NCBI GenBank assembly: GCA_037957365.1
Contig: JARHVA010000224.1
Location: 3,383,501-3,447,500 of the forward strand
DNA from: Torreya grandis
Taxonomy: Eukaryota > Streptophyta > Pinopsida > Cupressales > Taxaceae
Reading direction: 5' to 3'
Length of the DNA: 64,000 bases
The notes under the pieces are model-generated. The model was not told the origin of the DNA. It saw only the letters and a program-made list of their open reading frames with translations, and ran no database searches. Below, piece after piece: positions 49,151 through 61,009 of the stretch. Both the position numbers and the translations under genes were made by a program. Position 1 is the stretch's first letter, and each line of letters starts with the position of its first letter.

Positions 49151-51104
49151 ACCAAAAAATAATGACTTATATATGTTATTAATAATATTGACCTTGATTT
49201 ATATTTTATATTAGTATATTTGGGAAATTTATCACACCAATGACACTTTAGGTGAATGAGTTGATCCATAGGGATTGATTAGATTTTAAAATTATCCAGT
49301 TTTGGGTGACAGATAATTTTTTTCACCTTTAAATCTATTTAATCAATGAAACTACCCAAGCCTAACATTTATGTCCAAGAGACATAAATTCAAATTTGAT
49401 GATTTTGAGACATATGGATAAGATATTTAGCTAGTTTGACATAGACTAAGAGATTAATTAAAGGTTATTGAAAAAAAAATGGGAGGTTCATAATCATAGA
49501 AAACATGTGGATGTGAGAGAATGGAGAAAAAGAGACACATATGTGCACATAATTCATGTATGGTGATGGTATGCCAAAAGTAACATTTTCAAGTGTTAAA
49601 TACTAGATTTTAGTATTTAAAAATGCTGGCCTTTTATTATAATAATTAAATGCAATAAAAATGATATATTACAAAGATAAATTATACTTGATTGTGTATA
49701 ATACACTTTATCTTTGGGAGATGGATCCAAATATGTAGCTTTCCCCAGTAAAAACCTATAATGAAAATTTAGTAGTCTATGTCCATATGTGAAATCAAAA
49801 CTATAATTGAAATTTGAAACTTAAGAGTAAAAAAGGAGTACAATTTTATGTGGGTGAAACCATGTTTCCATTTAAATTTTTGGATATGATACTTCCTTAT
49901 TGAAACATTTGAGAATGTTTCCTCTTATTGAACCATTAGAGAATGTAGGTTGATCAAACCAAATTTGTGTAACTATGTAAGCCCTTAGGTTGGAAAGATA
50001 AATACCCTAACCCTCATGAATGTATGAAGTAGTTTCATTAAGTGTGGTTGAAATTCAAACACACTAATACAAGTAACTAATCTAGCTCTGATCATGTATC
50101 CCAAGATGATAATATGGGAACCATATAATGGGCTCACTATGAGTAATTCCAAGGCCATTGAGTGTCATTGAATCTCAACTACATTATCTCAAAATACATG
50201 AATCAATCGTTATAGATAAATTTATATATTTAAGGTTTCTCACTACTTACTACCTTTGAATTATGTTTTGTAAAAAAAAAAGTAATAATGTTCACTGTAA
50301 AATGTGTAAATGTACATGAAAAATTATCATGCCTCATTGAATCGGTGCCAACTATAAACCATCATAATATATATGTGCATGAAATATAATCATGCCCCAC
50401 TAGATTTGTTCCAACTAGAATAAAATGTTATGCATCTATATGCTAAATTTGATAATTTTTATCTCAAATGTAATATATGTGAAAACATGTAATTTATGTT
50501 CTACACTCAAGTATATCAAAATATGTATTATGTAACTAATGTCTCTATAAATTGAGTGAATATTCATGGCATATGCCCCAAGAATATATATTATCTATAA
50601 ATATATGTCACATATATGAACCAATCTAATATCTAAACCACTACGAATATCTTAAACCCATATTATTGTCCCAAAATCTGATTTTTTTACTCGTGAATAC
50701 TTATGTCACTATGAAAAACCCTATAATATTACCTCCTTTTAAAGTGAGATATGTATATTATAAGTCATTCATTTAAAAATAAGATTTAATTGTATCATGT
50801 CATGTATAAATATGTAATCAGCTCAACATGTGGCTAATATGTCATCAAAGCATGTATGAAACATATATAATGTAGGACATATAAGTGTCATGTCAAGATA
50901 TATGTATCAATTAGGAACATAGTGCTAACCATCATTAATATAAGAACTAAACAAGAACACATGGTAAGGAAGTGCATGATATAAATCATGGCACCTTACA
51001 CAACAAGGAGGTGTGTAATATGGATTATGACACCCACAAACTCAAAAAATTCAACAATCTCAAGAAGCTCAATAGATAATCCTAAATTAATCCACTCATA
51101 GGTA

Positions 51105-51315
51105 TGTAATGTTCCATATAAGGCCAAGGAACACAAATAAGGGGAATAAATTTGTCACAACAAAGAATTCGAAGGACCACATATAAGGGACATGAATGTG
51201 TTACAATAAACAAGTCCAAATGGACATAATCAAAGAACACAAAAAGGTTGTAAAAAATAAGGCCAAGGGACCACATTCAAAGGACATAAATATGTCACAA
51301 TAAACAAGGCCAAGG
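51105..51315 (+). repeat. Degenerate tandem repeat, unit about 60-65 bp
   Basis: Three to four imperfect copies of a unit containing AAGGCCAAGGGACCACAT and AAGGGACATAAATATGTCAC, followed by AATAAACAA. Each unit holds a small palindrome near ATATGTCAC. Copies have drifted. Confidence 0.55.
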
Positions 51316-52284
51316 GTTGTACATTATATGCAAGCAATGACTAGCCTATCATGCAAGAGTAATGGCATTAATGAAGCATTGAAAAAGTAAAAACTAGTCT
51401 AAACTATCAATGCACATCAATATCACATCATATTAAAGTAACATATCCATGTCACATTGTGTAAGATATAAATAACTAATAAGACATGTGTAATAAATTT
51501 ATCTATCACAAGATGGTGAAAGGTCATAGAAGGATATAACATGTTATATTGTGACATGTGGAGTAAGATACCCCAATATTCACATGGCCAATGGGTATAG
51601 AAATTACAACATCTATGTGTCCATGTATGATATGTATGGCTTTCATCACACTCATATACTATGAAATTTATGCGTGTATGAAAAATAATATGCCATCTAC
51701 AAAACATATGATAAATAGCATATATAAATAGTGTAATCTAGAAATCATACCATATTTAGGTCTTGATTTTTAATTTTTTAAATATGTGTTCATGTTTTTT
51801 TATTATTGATATTATTTTATATTATTTGTAATTTTGTTAAATATTTGTACACGTAAAATTTTCTAACCAATTATGCCATCAAGGTCATTAGAAGTACATG
51901 TCTCATATGGTGCAAGAATCACGTCTCATGAGAAAAAAGTATGAGATGTAGGTGTATCAAAATTTGAAAATATATCAGTTGTTTTAATGTAATATTCATC
52001 ACCACTCATAGGATCACGTGCATGATGAGTAATGTCAAATAAATTGTGTGCTTTGTTGCATAGTACGATAACATCTCACCGCCTATGTTCATTGTGAAAC
52101 ATGTTGAACTATTTTTGGTGCTAGCTTAGTACATGCTATAGTAGATAATGGAATATATGATTATAAAATGACTCTCCTCTAATCTCTTATACTCTCCTCT
52201 AATCTGGGTGTATAGATAGATTATACATAGGTGCATTAATTGAGTATGTATAATGATCATGAATAGGTGTAATAACCAACAATG

Positions 52285-52305
52285 ATGGTGGTGGTGGTGG
52301 TGGAG
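52285..52305 (+). repeat. (GGT)n microsatellite
   Basis: Seven near-perfect GGT units. On the minus strand it yields a spurious histidine run. Confidence 0.85.
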
Positions 52306-54345
52306 GTATAGATAGTAATAGCTTAAACGTGTACTCATATTAGATACCTAAAGCTTTAAAGGCTATGATGACTTACAAATATCCTCTTTCTCTCAATAGA
52401 CTAGGACTTGAATAATGTCAATCAAATAGATTATGCATATACTTGGATGAGTGAGTAAAGACCTAGGATATCTGTATACCTAGGAGAGGGTAATTTACAA
52501 CTTAAATATCAAAAGGAAATGGGTCCAAATCCTAAGGCTATGACATAAGTATATAACTCTCACTAGGCCTAAATAAAGATAAATGGTTGTAAAAATAAAA
52601 AATTAAAAAAAATTGATTGTAAAGGGGTACAAGTAACATAAATGATGGGTAAGTGGTTATAAAGAAAGAAAGGTGAAATGGTCAACAAAATGGCGGTCTA
52701 TGCAACCTAAAGTAATAAATGGAAAGGCTAAGCAATCATATATCTATACCAACTTATTGATATAAGGAGAAGCATAAAAAAAGATACACACATATATCTA
52801 CAAAGCAATAATAAACATATAATCTACTAAGTAAATAAAGGAAAGAGTATAGAGATGCAAATACTTAATTTGGGGTAGACCAATTGATGAATCAATCTCC
52901 CTCTTTGGCTTAAATGGATATTTACAAGAGATTATTGTAGGTTGAAGACCTCAAATGGTTGGATGGATACCTAGATAAATTTAGTTAGGAACTCACAATG
53001 ACCTCTCCTATTGAGATTTAATGACATCACAAAACAAGACTTCCAAAATAAGGTTTTAATCCATTAACTTTCCCAAATACTCCTTGGGGCATAAATGTGA
53101 GTGCAAACAGAAAATTTTAATGTGATATATCTTATTAGGAATGAAATATAAACCCTATAGAGTTTTAGTACACAAAACCAACCCTAAAATATAAGCTAAC
53201 AGTATTAATTAGGTAGACATAGTTGGAAGATGGAAACTGGTATAATATGATATTATCTAGTTTGATACAATGCAAATTTCAAAATATATACTTTGAACTG
53301 TATTAGGCTAGCTAATATAGTACAAGGGATATAAAGGTATGAAATAGATGGTATTAGCTAGACTAATACCATAGGATACATGGAATTTATAAAATTTGGA
53401 TAGGAAGTCAACATAGGGGAAATAGATAGAGTTATATTGAATGATCCAGGTCACTAGATCTTACTGAAGATTAAAGTTGTTGCACATATAGCCTTACACT
53501 AATGTTAGTAACATCAACATCAGTTATTCACTTATGTTTTAATTTTTAAACTACAACTCCACTTATATGTTACCACACATCTCCTATAGTGTCAGTATTG
53601 TAGCACTCAACTCATAAATAATGACAATTAATGAATTCACCACAATCTTCTGATATAAAGCGATTACTACCAACTATTGTAATGGTTCAATAGAAGCTTC
53701 ATATTCTTTCATTATATAATAATTACATTTACATTATTTATAAACTATACCCTTGTAGAATAATGAAGTTAGGAGGTACATAGACACCAAACATATGATC
53801 TCTTAGATATTTTACAAAACATAGCATAATAAAATCTTTCTATTAAATTCAACATTGGTTGTCTTCATTTTCTTACTTTCTTAGTTATTTGAATGCACCA
53901 CACTTCATATTATTTGTCATTCATAAATTCACTTATGTTCATAACCCTATTAAATACATTTAAGTAGAGGCCCCAAATTAGTGCTATCAAATATTACACA
54001 CTTCATATCATTTATGAGTGGTGTTGTGGTGTATTTTAACTTCATCTCTATTTGTATTCCCACTCATACAAGGTCTAGATATAATAATTTAGGGTTCAAG
54101 ACTTATGATCATCAAACCTTATTTCACGTCCTCAAATGGGAGACAAATATTCAATGATGTCAAATTCATAAATGTTGCAAAATATGATAGAGGATGCAAC
54201 ATAAATACAATGGGAAGATTTAGAAGAGTGACATGCATGTGAAAAATCAAGTATTTTTGATCAATTCTCACCAATTCTCAAACAACATACTCTTTCTAAC
54301 ACCTCTCATTCTCATTGGGTATTTGGTGGTCAAATGCCATATAAG

Positions 54346-54800
54346 GTACAAGCCAATCTAGACATCCTTGTGTTTGAAGGTAAAATAGATGCAGATGCAC
54401 TAGATAACTAGATTAACCTTATATGTTCATACTATTTAGTTAATCACTTCTCTAAATGAAAAAAAGATAACATTCACACTTCCAAATTTTTATTTATCGG
54501 TAAAGAAATGATGGGAAAGCTACTCAACTTCACATGAGAACCATGAAGATGAAGTTGACTTAGACACATTTGTAGGCACATGGAATGGGTTTGTGGAAGC
54601 ACTAAAAAAAGCCTATTATCTTATTGGTAACTATGATGACCAGTTCACCAAATTCTCTCAATTTCACCACGGAAAAAAATAATATGTGTAGCAATACATA
54701 AATACTTTTCATACTTTGGTGTCCAAACTCAAGATTAAAGATTCAAAGAAAAATCTTATCTTAAAATATAGGTCAAGCTTGAGACCTTATCTTAAGTAAA
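54346..54800 (+). pseudogene. Ty3/gypsy gag remnant
   Basis: Pieces in order: ANLDILVFEGKIDADALDN, then a break, then NHEDEVDLDTFVGTWNGFVE, ALKKAYYLIGNYDDQF, INTFHTLVSKLKIKDSKKN and LILKYRSSLRPYLK. This is the layout of the plant gypsy retrotransposon gag (capsid) domain, with the characteristic W-x-x-F-V-x-A-L-x-x-x-Y-Y run and the LKYR block. Stops interrupt it. It lies on the opposite strand to the pol remnant at 57-60 kb, so the two belong to different insertions or to a rearranged copy. Confidence 0.75.
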
Positions 54801-54819
54801 GGCAAAGACCAGGATTAAG

Positions 54820-54895
<76 letters not shown>

Positions 54896-54952
54896 AAGCC
54901 TACATATTTTATTATAAGTTTTAAGTAAAGGCAAAGACCAGGATTAAGAAAA
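54792..54952 (+). repeat. 32-bp direct repeats flanking an (AT)n tract
   Basis: The sequence starting TTAAGTAAAGGCAAAGACC occurs at 54792-54823 and 54921-54952, separated by 68 bp of AT dinucleotides (54823-54890) and a short unique piece. Probably a local duplication associated with tract instability. Confidence 0.75.
54823..54890. repeat. (AT)n microsatellite
   Basis: Thirty-four AT dinucleotides without interruption. Confidence 0.9.
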
Positions 54953-57100
54953 AATATTATAATTCTCAGACCAATAAAAAATATAAATCTTTTGGGTAGA
55001 ATTACAAATCAAGGGATAACACCAAGCAACCTCCATAAAAGAAGCATCAATCATTAAGTGACTGAACTAATTATTCCAAGAATAGAAAGTGGTGTTTAGT
55101 TCATACCTCCAAAAATAATTCTAATGAATAAAGCTACACTAGGAAGACCCTACTTCCACACCTTGAAGCAGTAGGTACAAACACAACATCCTTAGAGAAA
55201 TAAAGCAAATAATGGATTCCCAGACTAGCACCATAGTAGGTACCACAATCATATCTACCACCCCTGTGGAAAGAAAGGAATGAGAAATATTTTTTCATTC
55301 TCAAATGCATATCAACACCCAATTAATAAACTTAATTGTTGATAATTAGATTCAGAATAATAAAATTTCTATTAAAATAGTTCATTGATTAAACTTACCA
55401 CTGATGCCTTACCTACAACCATATTCTATTAGTTTTTTTAGTGTGGATCTAATAAAAATTACATTCAACAATATTAATTACTGTACAACATTAACTCATT
55501 TCAATAAATAGTCCTTTATGATGTCTCCCCATTATAGGTATGTGATATTTTACTTGGTCAACCATATCTTTACCATCAACATGGAGTATATATGAGGAAA
55601 ATTTGAGAAATGTTATCATATATGTTAGTGATATGAGATAATACATATTGGAATTAGTACCTAAGTTTTTGATTCAAATAAACAACTCTCAAAGGTTTAA
55701 CCCTACAACTTATCTTCACTTGTCACAACCTCACAAGCAATCTAATAGCCTTTTTTTTACTTTTATTGATTGTATGGGATAATTAGGGTTGGTAACCAAT
55801 ATCTATTGTAATTTTTGATTACCCTCTATTGAATTATTTTCTTCCACCAAGTTTATTGGTCCAAATCCACTAAGAGACCACTTTTCTAGCCCATGTTAGT
55901 CCTAATTAGGTATCCCAAGGCCAAATTACACCATAGACCTATATTCCATACACCTATAGTCCGTACAAGTATGAAACATTAATAATATTTTATAAGACCT
56001 TAAACCACACCAAATCAATTTTTTTTTTTTAAAATAGTTAGAACTCCCACAAATCAAGTTTCTATTTGAAAACCCTAACTCAAGGTTACCATTATCTACA
56101 TAGACCTGAAAGGGAGGAATTTAAGGTTTTAGGTGACAAATCAAGTTTAAGAGGATTGTGATGGTTGTATAAGTTCTATATTCACCTTATAAACCTTATA
56201 AAATCACTATTTACCCCTCTTTACACTTTTGTAACTCACTTTTGCACTACTCTGTATTGGACTGTGTGTACAATACTTGCATCTATAGGGTTGTGTTGTC
56301 TTTCTCAAAAATAAGTATGGAAATAATAAAATAAAACACATAAGAACATTAAAATAACCTATAATTAACTTTAAAATTACACAATAATTATCAAAAACAT
56401 GTCTTTATTGGATATTTATACAATTATCAATCATACACAGTCAATCTCCAATGCATATACATAGAAAAATAGGGTTTATAGTCACATTTTTATCAAAATG
56501 AGGAATTAATTTATTTTTTATTAGATATTTAACCTTTAAAAAGTATAATGAATTATTATATTTCTAATCCAAAACAGTTTTTATGACCTACAACTACTCT
56601 AACTATTTTTAGACCTTTCCAATGGTTACTAAAGACTAGTTAGACATTGAGAACTCATATAAAGTTTGTTTTTCCATACATAGATGATTTAAGACCCATG
56701 GTATAGAAACATGGTGTATTTAATAATATCCCCTTAATAATATCAATATTTAATCATTCCTCAAACACACATAAAAATCCTAAACTATGTTTCACAAATT
56801 CAAATTTTCAAAAATACAATTTTGGTGAGAAAAGCCAAATTTGTACTTTTGAAAGGATAACACTAAAACTAACATATAGGAATGAAAAATAAGGATGGTA
56901 TAAGAACAATAAGACATATTATACCATAAACCAACCAAAATGTGATAATAAAAACCAAAATTGAAAAAAAAAACTAAGCCTAGGAGTGATGTTCCTGCAT
57001 ACTCCCAGGGGAAAGAGAAAAAGACTCAAGGACTATTGTCCATGAGTTATTATAGAGTAATACCATGATTTTTTATGTGATGATATATAATACATGTATC
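54953..57100. other. AT-rich DNA, no gene seen; may contain a gypsy 3' LTR
   Basis: By position, the sequence left of about 56992 should hold the 3' LTR of the minus-strand gypsy element. On the minus strand it starts TATGCAGGAACATCAC, close to the LTR start of the tandem arrays. I could not find the other LTR end, so the extent is unknown. Confidence 0.35.
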
Positions 57101-57120
57101 ATCTTCAAATATTTTTTGTT

Positions 57121-57540
57121 TTCACTTGACCAGATACTTGAAATATTGCTTGTCTCTAGTTTGATTGAACACTTGTTTTTCTAGAATACATTCCAATTCA
57201 TCTAGTTTGACTTGAGGCAACTATTTTGATCAAATTGTACCTAATTTAGATTTTAATTCTGATATGTATTCACATTTTACTCCTTATTTATAAGGTTACA
57301 ATTCTGCAACATTGAAGATTGGTGATATGCTTACAACAATAGATAATTCCAACTCATATGCATTGTTAGAAAAATTCCTAAGCACCTTACTAGAACTAAT
57401 TTTATTCATCTTAAGCTTATTTTACTCACCTCTTGGAAACCTATCCTTCCTAATATGAGCCAAAACCAAATATACAATCTAAAAACTCACCTTTCTTCTA
57501 CTTACATCTGCTTGCTTTTTGTACTTCTCCACACTAGCTT
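57121..57540 (-). pseudogene. Gypsy integrase C-terminus with chromodomain-like tail
   Basis: Fragments in different frames read KYKKQADVSRRKVSF, FPRGE-like and KLKMNKISSSKVLRNFSNNA, ending ISPIFNVAEL, the usual module after the integrase core. Further on comes LDELECILEKQVFNQTRDKQ followed by YFKYLVKW. The Y-x-Y-L-V-K-W block is the hallmark of the chromodomain carried by plant chromoviruses, which recognises histone marks to direct insertion. Heavily frameshifted. Confidence 0.65.
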
Positions 57541-57559
57541 CTAGATGCTTCCTTACTTG

Positions 57560-58428
57560 ATGAACCTTCTTTATGGACACTTAAAAATATTCTCCTTAAT
57601 AATTATTCTTGGCCATATGACTGATATTTTTGAGTCAAGACACTCCTGTAGGATGCATATCATATATCACTTGGAAAGGACTTATGCCAATGCTCCTATT
57701 GGAGGAGTCACTGTAAGAAAATTATGCTTGAGGCAATACAAAATCCCATTGCTTGGGATTATCCTTAAATAGACACCTCAATAGGTTCCTAAAATTTTAT
57801 ATAACACCTTAGTTTGACCATCTATTTGAGGGTGGTAGGCTAAATTAGAACTTAGATTTGTGCCTATATTTCTCCATAGTGCCCTCTAAAAGTGGCCTAG
57901 AAACTTAGTATCCCTATCAGACACAATGTTTAGTGAAAGTCCATGAAGTCTAAATACCTCCTTAAATAACAAATTTTACACATGGGTGGCATCATTGGTG
58001 GTCCTATAAGGAATGAAATGTGTTATTTTGGAAAATCTGACCACAACTATATAAATGGAGTAAAAACCTCTTTGTGTTCTAGGTAGTCCCATAACAAATT
58101 TCATGCTTATGGATTCCCAAGGTATATTTGGGAATGGTAGAGGTTGATATAAACCTAAATTAGTGTTCTTACCTTTGGAAATTTTGAAAATTTTACACCT
58201 TGCAACATATCTTCTCACTTCTACTTGCATGTTCTTACCTTTGGAAATTTTGAAAATTTTACACCTTGCAACATATCTTCTCACTTCTACTTGCATCTTA
58301 GGCCAAAAATAGTGCCTAGTGAGTTGATCTAAAGTCTTATCAAGCCCAAAGTGGCCTACCATACTCCCACTATTATTTTCTTGAATCAAGTTCTCTCTTA
58401 TTGAGTTTTTTGTCATAGATAGTTTCAC
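57560..58428 (-). pseudogene. Gypsy integrase remnant with internal 66-bp duplication
   Basis: The zinc-binding region shows GHFGLDKTLDQLTRHYFWPK, followed by a 22-residue block starting MQVEVRRYVARCKIF that is present twice in a row. The core then reads PWESISMKFVMGLP and GFYSIYIVVVRFSKITHFIP. The catalytic Asp normally found before F in DFVxGLP is replaced by Lys, VVDRFSK has become VVVRFSK, and the second Cys of the C-x2-C pair is Phe. These changes alone would inactivate it. Confidence 0.8.
58165..58296 (+). repeat. Perfect tandem duplication of 66 bp
   Basis: Two identical 66-bp copies (58165-58230 and 58231-58296), each starting GTTCTTACCTTTGGAAATTT. Because 66 is a multiple of three the frame is kept. 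Their identity means the duplication is younger than the other damage nearby. Confidence 0.95.
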
Positions 58429-58439
58429 CCCTTTGAATA

Positions 58440-58960
58440 TAAATCCATCTTATATGACTTAGTCCAACCATGTCTCCTTGTTGAGTGTAGTTGGATGCTT
58501 ACAAGCATTGTATTCTTCTTTTAATTCTTCATCATATTCATAAATTTATTTTAGTGACTCAATACCAACACTCTCAAGTTGTATCTCATACACCAACAAG
58601 ACTCTTCTACTTAATGTATCTGCTACCTTGTTGCTTTTTCCTTGCTTATGCTTGATGGTGAAGGTAAAATTTTGCACATATTCCACCCATTTCATGTGTC
58701 TCTAATTTATCTTAGGCTGATTGGTGATGAATTTAAGGGCATGGTTATTTTTGTAGATAATGAAATCCTTTAGCATTATGTAATGCATCCACTTCTTCAA
58801 GGCTTGCACCATTGCATATAATTCCAAGTCATAGGATGAGTATTTTTTCTTGGAATCATTGATTTTTTCACTAAAATAGGCTATGGGTCTACTCTCTTAG
58901 CTTAGTAAAACCCCTATTTCCACTCCACTTGTATCACACTCTACTTGAAACACTTTATTT
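58440..58960 (-). pseudogene. Gypsy RNase H remnant
   Basis: The domain begins with the block VFQVECDTSGVEIGVLLS (58899-58952), where CDTSG matches the D-x-S first active-site segment of gypsy RNase H. The remainder is shifted and broken. Confidence 0.65.
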
Positions 58961-59640
58961 AATTCTGGAAGTGCTAGGATGGGCTGATTCATTATATTTT
59001 GCTTCCAATATTGGAAACTCCTTTCAACTTTCTCACTCCAAACAAGATTTTTCTTATCTCCCTTAATGGTGTCTATTATTGGAGCACATATTCCACTAAT
59101 TTTTTTGATAAACTTCCTACAGAAACTTGCAAGTCCATGGAAATTTCTTATCTCTCCAACTGTTTTAGGTGTTGGCCACTCTATGATTACCTTCACCTTG
59201 TCCTTGTCCATCTTCATCATGCCTTGAGAGATGAAAAATCCTAGGTACAACATTTTTTATTTCATAAATTCACACTTCTTGAAGTTTATTAACAACGTTT
59301 CCTCTTTCATCCTTGTCATGACTAGATGCAAATGGTGAAGATATTCCTCTTTGATAGGGCTATAGATAAGTATGTCATCCAAGTAAACCACTACAAACTT
59401 GCCTATAAAAGGTTTGAGGACTTCATTCATAAGCCTCATGAAAGTGATTGGTGCATTGTTCAAACCAAATCTCATAACCAACCATTCATACAATCCTTCA
59501 TTGGTCTTGAAAGCAGGTTTCCACTCATCCCCTTATCTGATCCTAAACTGATAATACCCACTTTTGAGATCAATTTTTGAAAATTAGCTTGCTCTACTCA
59601 ATTAATACATTAAGTCTTATATCTTGGGAAGAGGAAAATT
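58897..59640 (-). pseudogene. Gypsy reverse transcriptase remnant
   Basis: The catalytic box is [11 protein letters not shown] (59380-59410), preceded by [20 protein letters not shown] and followed by FISQGMMKMDKDKVKVIIEW, TVGEIRNFHGLASFCRKFI and the connection region. These are the standard palm and thumb motifs of Ty3/gypsy reverse transcriptase. A frameshift lies near 59255, and stops occur upstream around 59590. Confidence 0.9.
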
Positions 59641-59818
59641 GTATCTAATGATGATCTTGTTGATAGCCCTGGAGTCTTTACATATTCTCCACTCACATTC
59701 CTTCTTAGGCAACAACACTTAGGTACTACACAAGAACTAATAATTTATTTGATCAGTCCTTTGTCTAAGATCTCTCATACTTGTCTCTTTATTTTTAATT
59801 CTCTTTAGGGGTAATCTC

Positions 59819-60200
59819 TTAGGCTACCTTGTTAAGAAAACTTTCTCCTGGAATAAAGTCTGTGTGATGAGTAATGTTCCTCACAAGTGGCAATGTAATT
59901 GATAGCTCATCAGCTACAATTTCTGCATACTCTTCCAACATGTCTTGGATTTCTTGAATAAATTCATTTACTTTAGTGGTTTTCATAACACTCTTAGGCT
60001 TAATTACTAATTCAAAGCCTAACACTTCTTCATTCATGGCATTTAGAAACTCTTTACCACTTACCAACATCATATTTGACCCAACTTGTTGGTCATTGTA
60101 TTCATCCTTCATAGGTAGCAAGGTGTGACTAACTTCATCCTTAACTAAGGTTTATACATTATTACTACCATAATTAGTGGTTTTCATATTGTTGGTTGAA
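59819..60200 (-). pseudogene. Gypsy pol linker between protease and reverse transcriptase
   Basis: Reads LMLEEYAEIVADELSITLPL-like residues (MLEEYAEIVADELSITLPLV) and THHTDFIPG, the familiar run before reverse transcriptase in plant gypsy pol. The frame can be followed a little further to about 60200, where the element is cut. Confidence 0.7.
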
Positions 60201-60329
60201 TATTTTTTTTATCAGTGTACTGATAAACAAAATAGGTCTGATCAGCCAAAGTAGGAAGATTGGTTGTCCAAATGTGTAGGTTCACCACATCAAAAGGGGA
60301 CTAATCTCTCCCCTCATCAAGGGGAGGTT

Positions 60330-60332
<3 letters not shown>

Positions 60333-60386
<54 letters not shown>
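60333..60386. repeat. (TA)n microsatellite
   Basis: About 27 TA dinucleotides within the putative U5 region of the long LTR. Confidence 0.9.
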
Positions 60387-60391
<5 letters not shown>

Positions 60392-61001
60392 ATACTCAAG
60401 GGTAGGATAAACCATCCATCTCTCTTTCTTCAGAGATGATGCTTATAAATCAAAGGAAAAATCTCAATGGAAATGACAGAAAACACTCCTCTTCTTTCAG
60501 AAGTACTATTCAACAAACCACAAGAATATTTTGGGTAGTAATTTTCAAAATCTAACCAAGGATGTATTAACCAAAAAATTGGGATGTAGAACAAAGTCTC
60601 CACCTGAATTGCCCAAGAGTGAGATACGAAGGACAATGAGGTCACAAAGTCATCCCATGTCCTTTACATAGAAACAAAAAGAAAACACACTAAAGGCAAT
60701 TATGGGGGCACAAAGTCTCTCCACAGTTGACTTCAGGACACCTTCCTGACTACTTTCACTAACTCTACTTGTTGAATTAAAGGAACAGAAAATATATTAA
60801 GGAAAAAGACATAAGAACAGTTTCCCCAACAACAAAGATATCACAGCACAAAGTCTAAAAAATCACTTGCTTTCTTATTCCAATAACAAAATATGATCAA
60901 CAATCTGAGCTCAAAGTCTCAGTAATGCCTTTCAATTTGGGCAGAGTTTTGTTTCTGATTATTAGAGAGAGATTCTTCTTTTACACTAACAAGAGAGTCC
61001 C

Positions 61002-61009
61002 TTATATAG
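61002..61009 (-). promoter_or_regulatory. TATA box of the putative long LTR
   Basis: CTATATAA on the minus strand in the context GGCTATATAAGGGACTC, a textbook plant LTR core promoter. Transcription would run leftwards from about 60975. Confidence 0.55.

Larger units (their letters stand above)
48375..49161 (+). mobile_element. Gene-fragment-bearing retroposed insertion with 16-bp flanking repeats
   Basis: Bounded by ATGACTTATATATGTT at 48359-48374 and again at 49162-49177. The right end carries a short A-rich run (CCAAAAAATA). Long direct repeats plus an A-rich end are the mark of LINE-driven retroposition. The contents are three small inverted-repeat modules (48393-48572) and, antisense to the A-rich end, fragments of two plant genes. 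GC content in the gene part is well above the neighbours. Confidence 0.65.
49178..54345. other. Low-complexity AT-rich DNA, no gene seen
   Basis: About 5.2 kb with only short chance frames. It holds degenerate repeats around 50310-50420 and 51100-51315 and a (GGT)n tract near 52285. Frequent TATATG and CATG runs give it a skewed look. No element ends recognised. Confidence 0.5.
57100..60200 (-). mobile_element. Ty3/gypsy pol remnant, truncated at its 5' side
   Basis: Reading right to left: a linker before reverse transcriptase, reverse transcriptase, RNase H, integrase and a C-terminal chromodomain-like tail, the order of a plant chromovirus. Gag and most of the protease side are missing, because at about 60205-60216 an unrelated LTR begins. 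Many stops and frameshifts; no single frame is long enough to work. Confidence 0.85.

Noticed and set aside
51105..51315. CRISPR-like array
   Set aside because: The units are degenerate and contiguous with no constant repeat and variable spacer, and the context is plant nuclear DNA.
52126..52338. Histidine-rich small protein
   Set aside because: The histidine run is the complement of a (GGT)n microsatellite.
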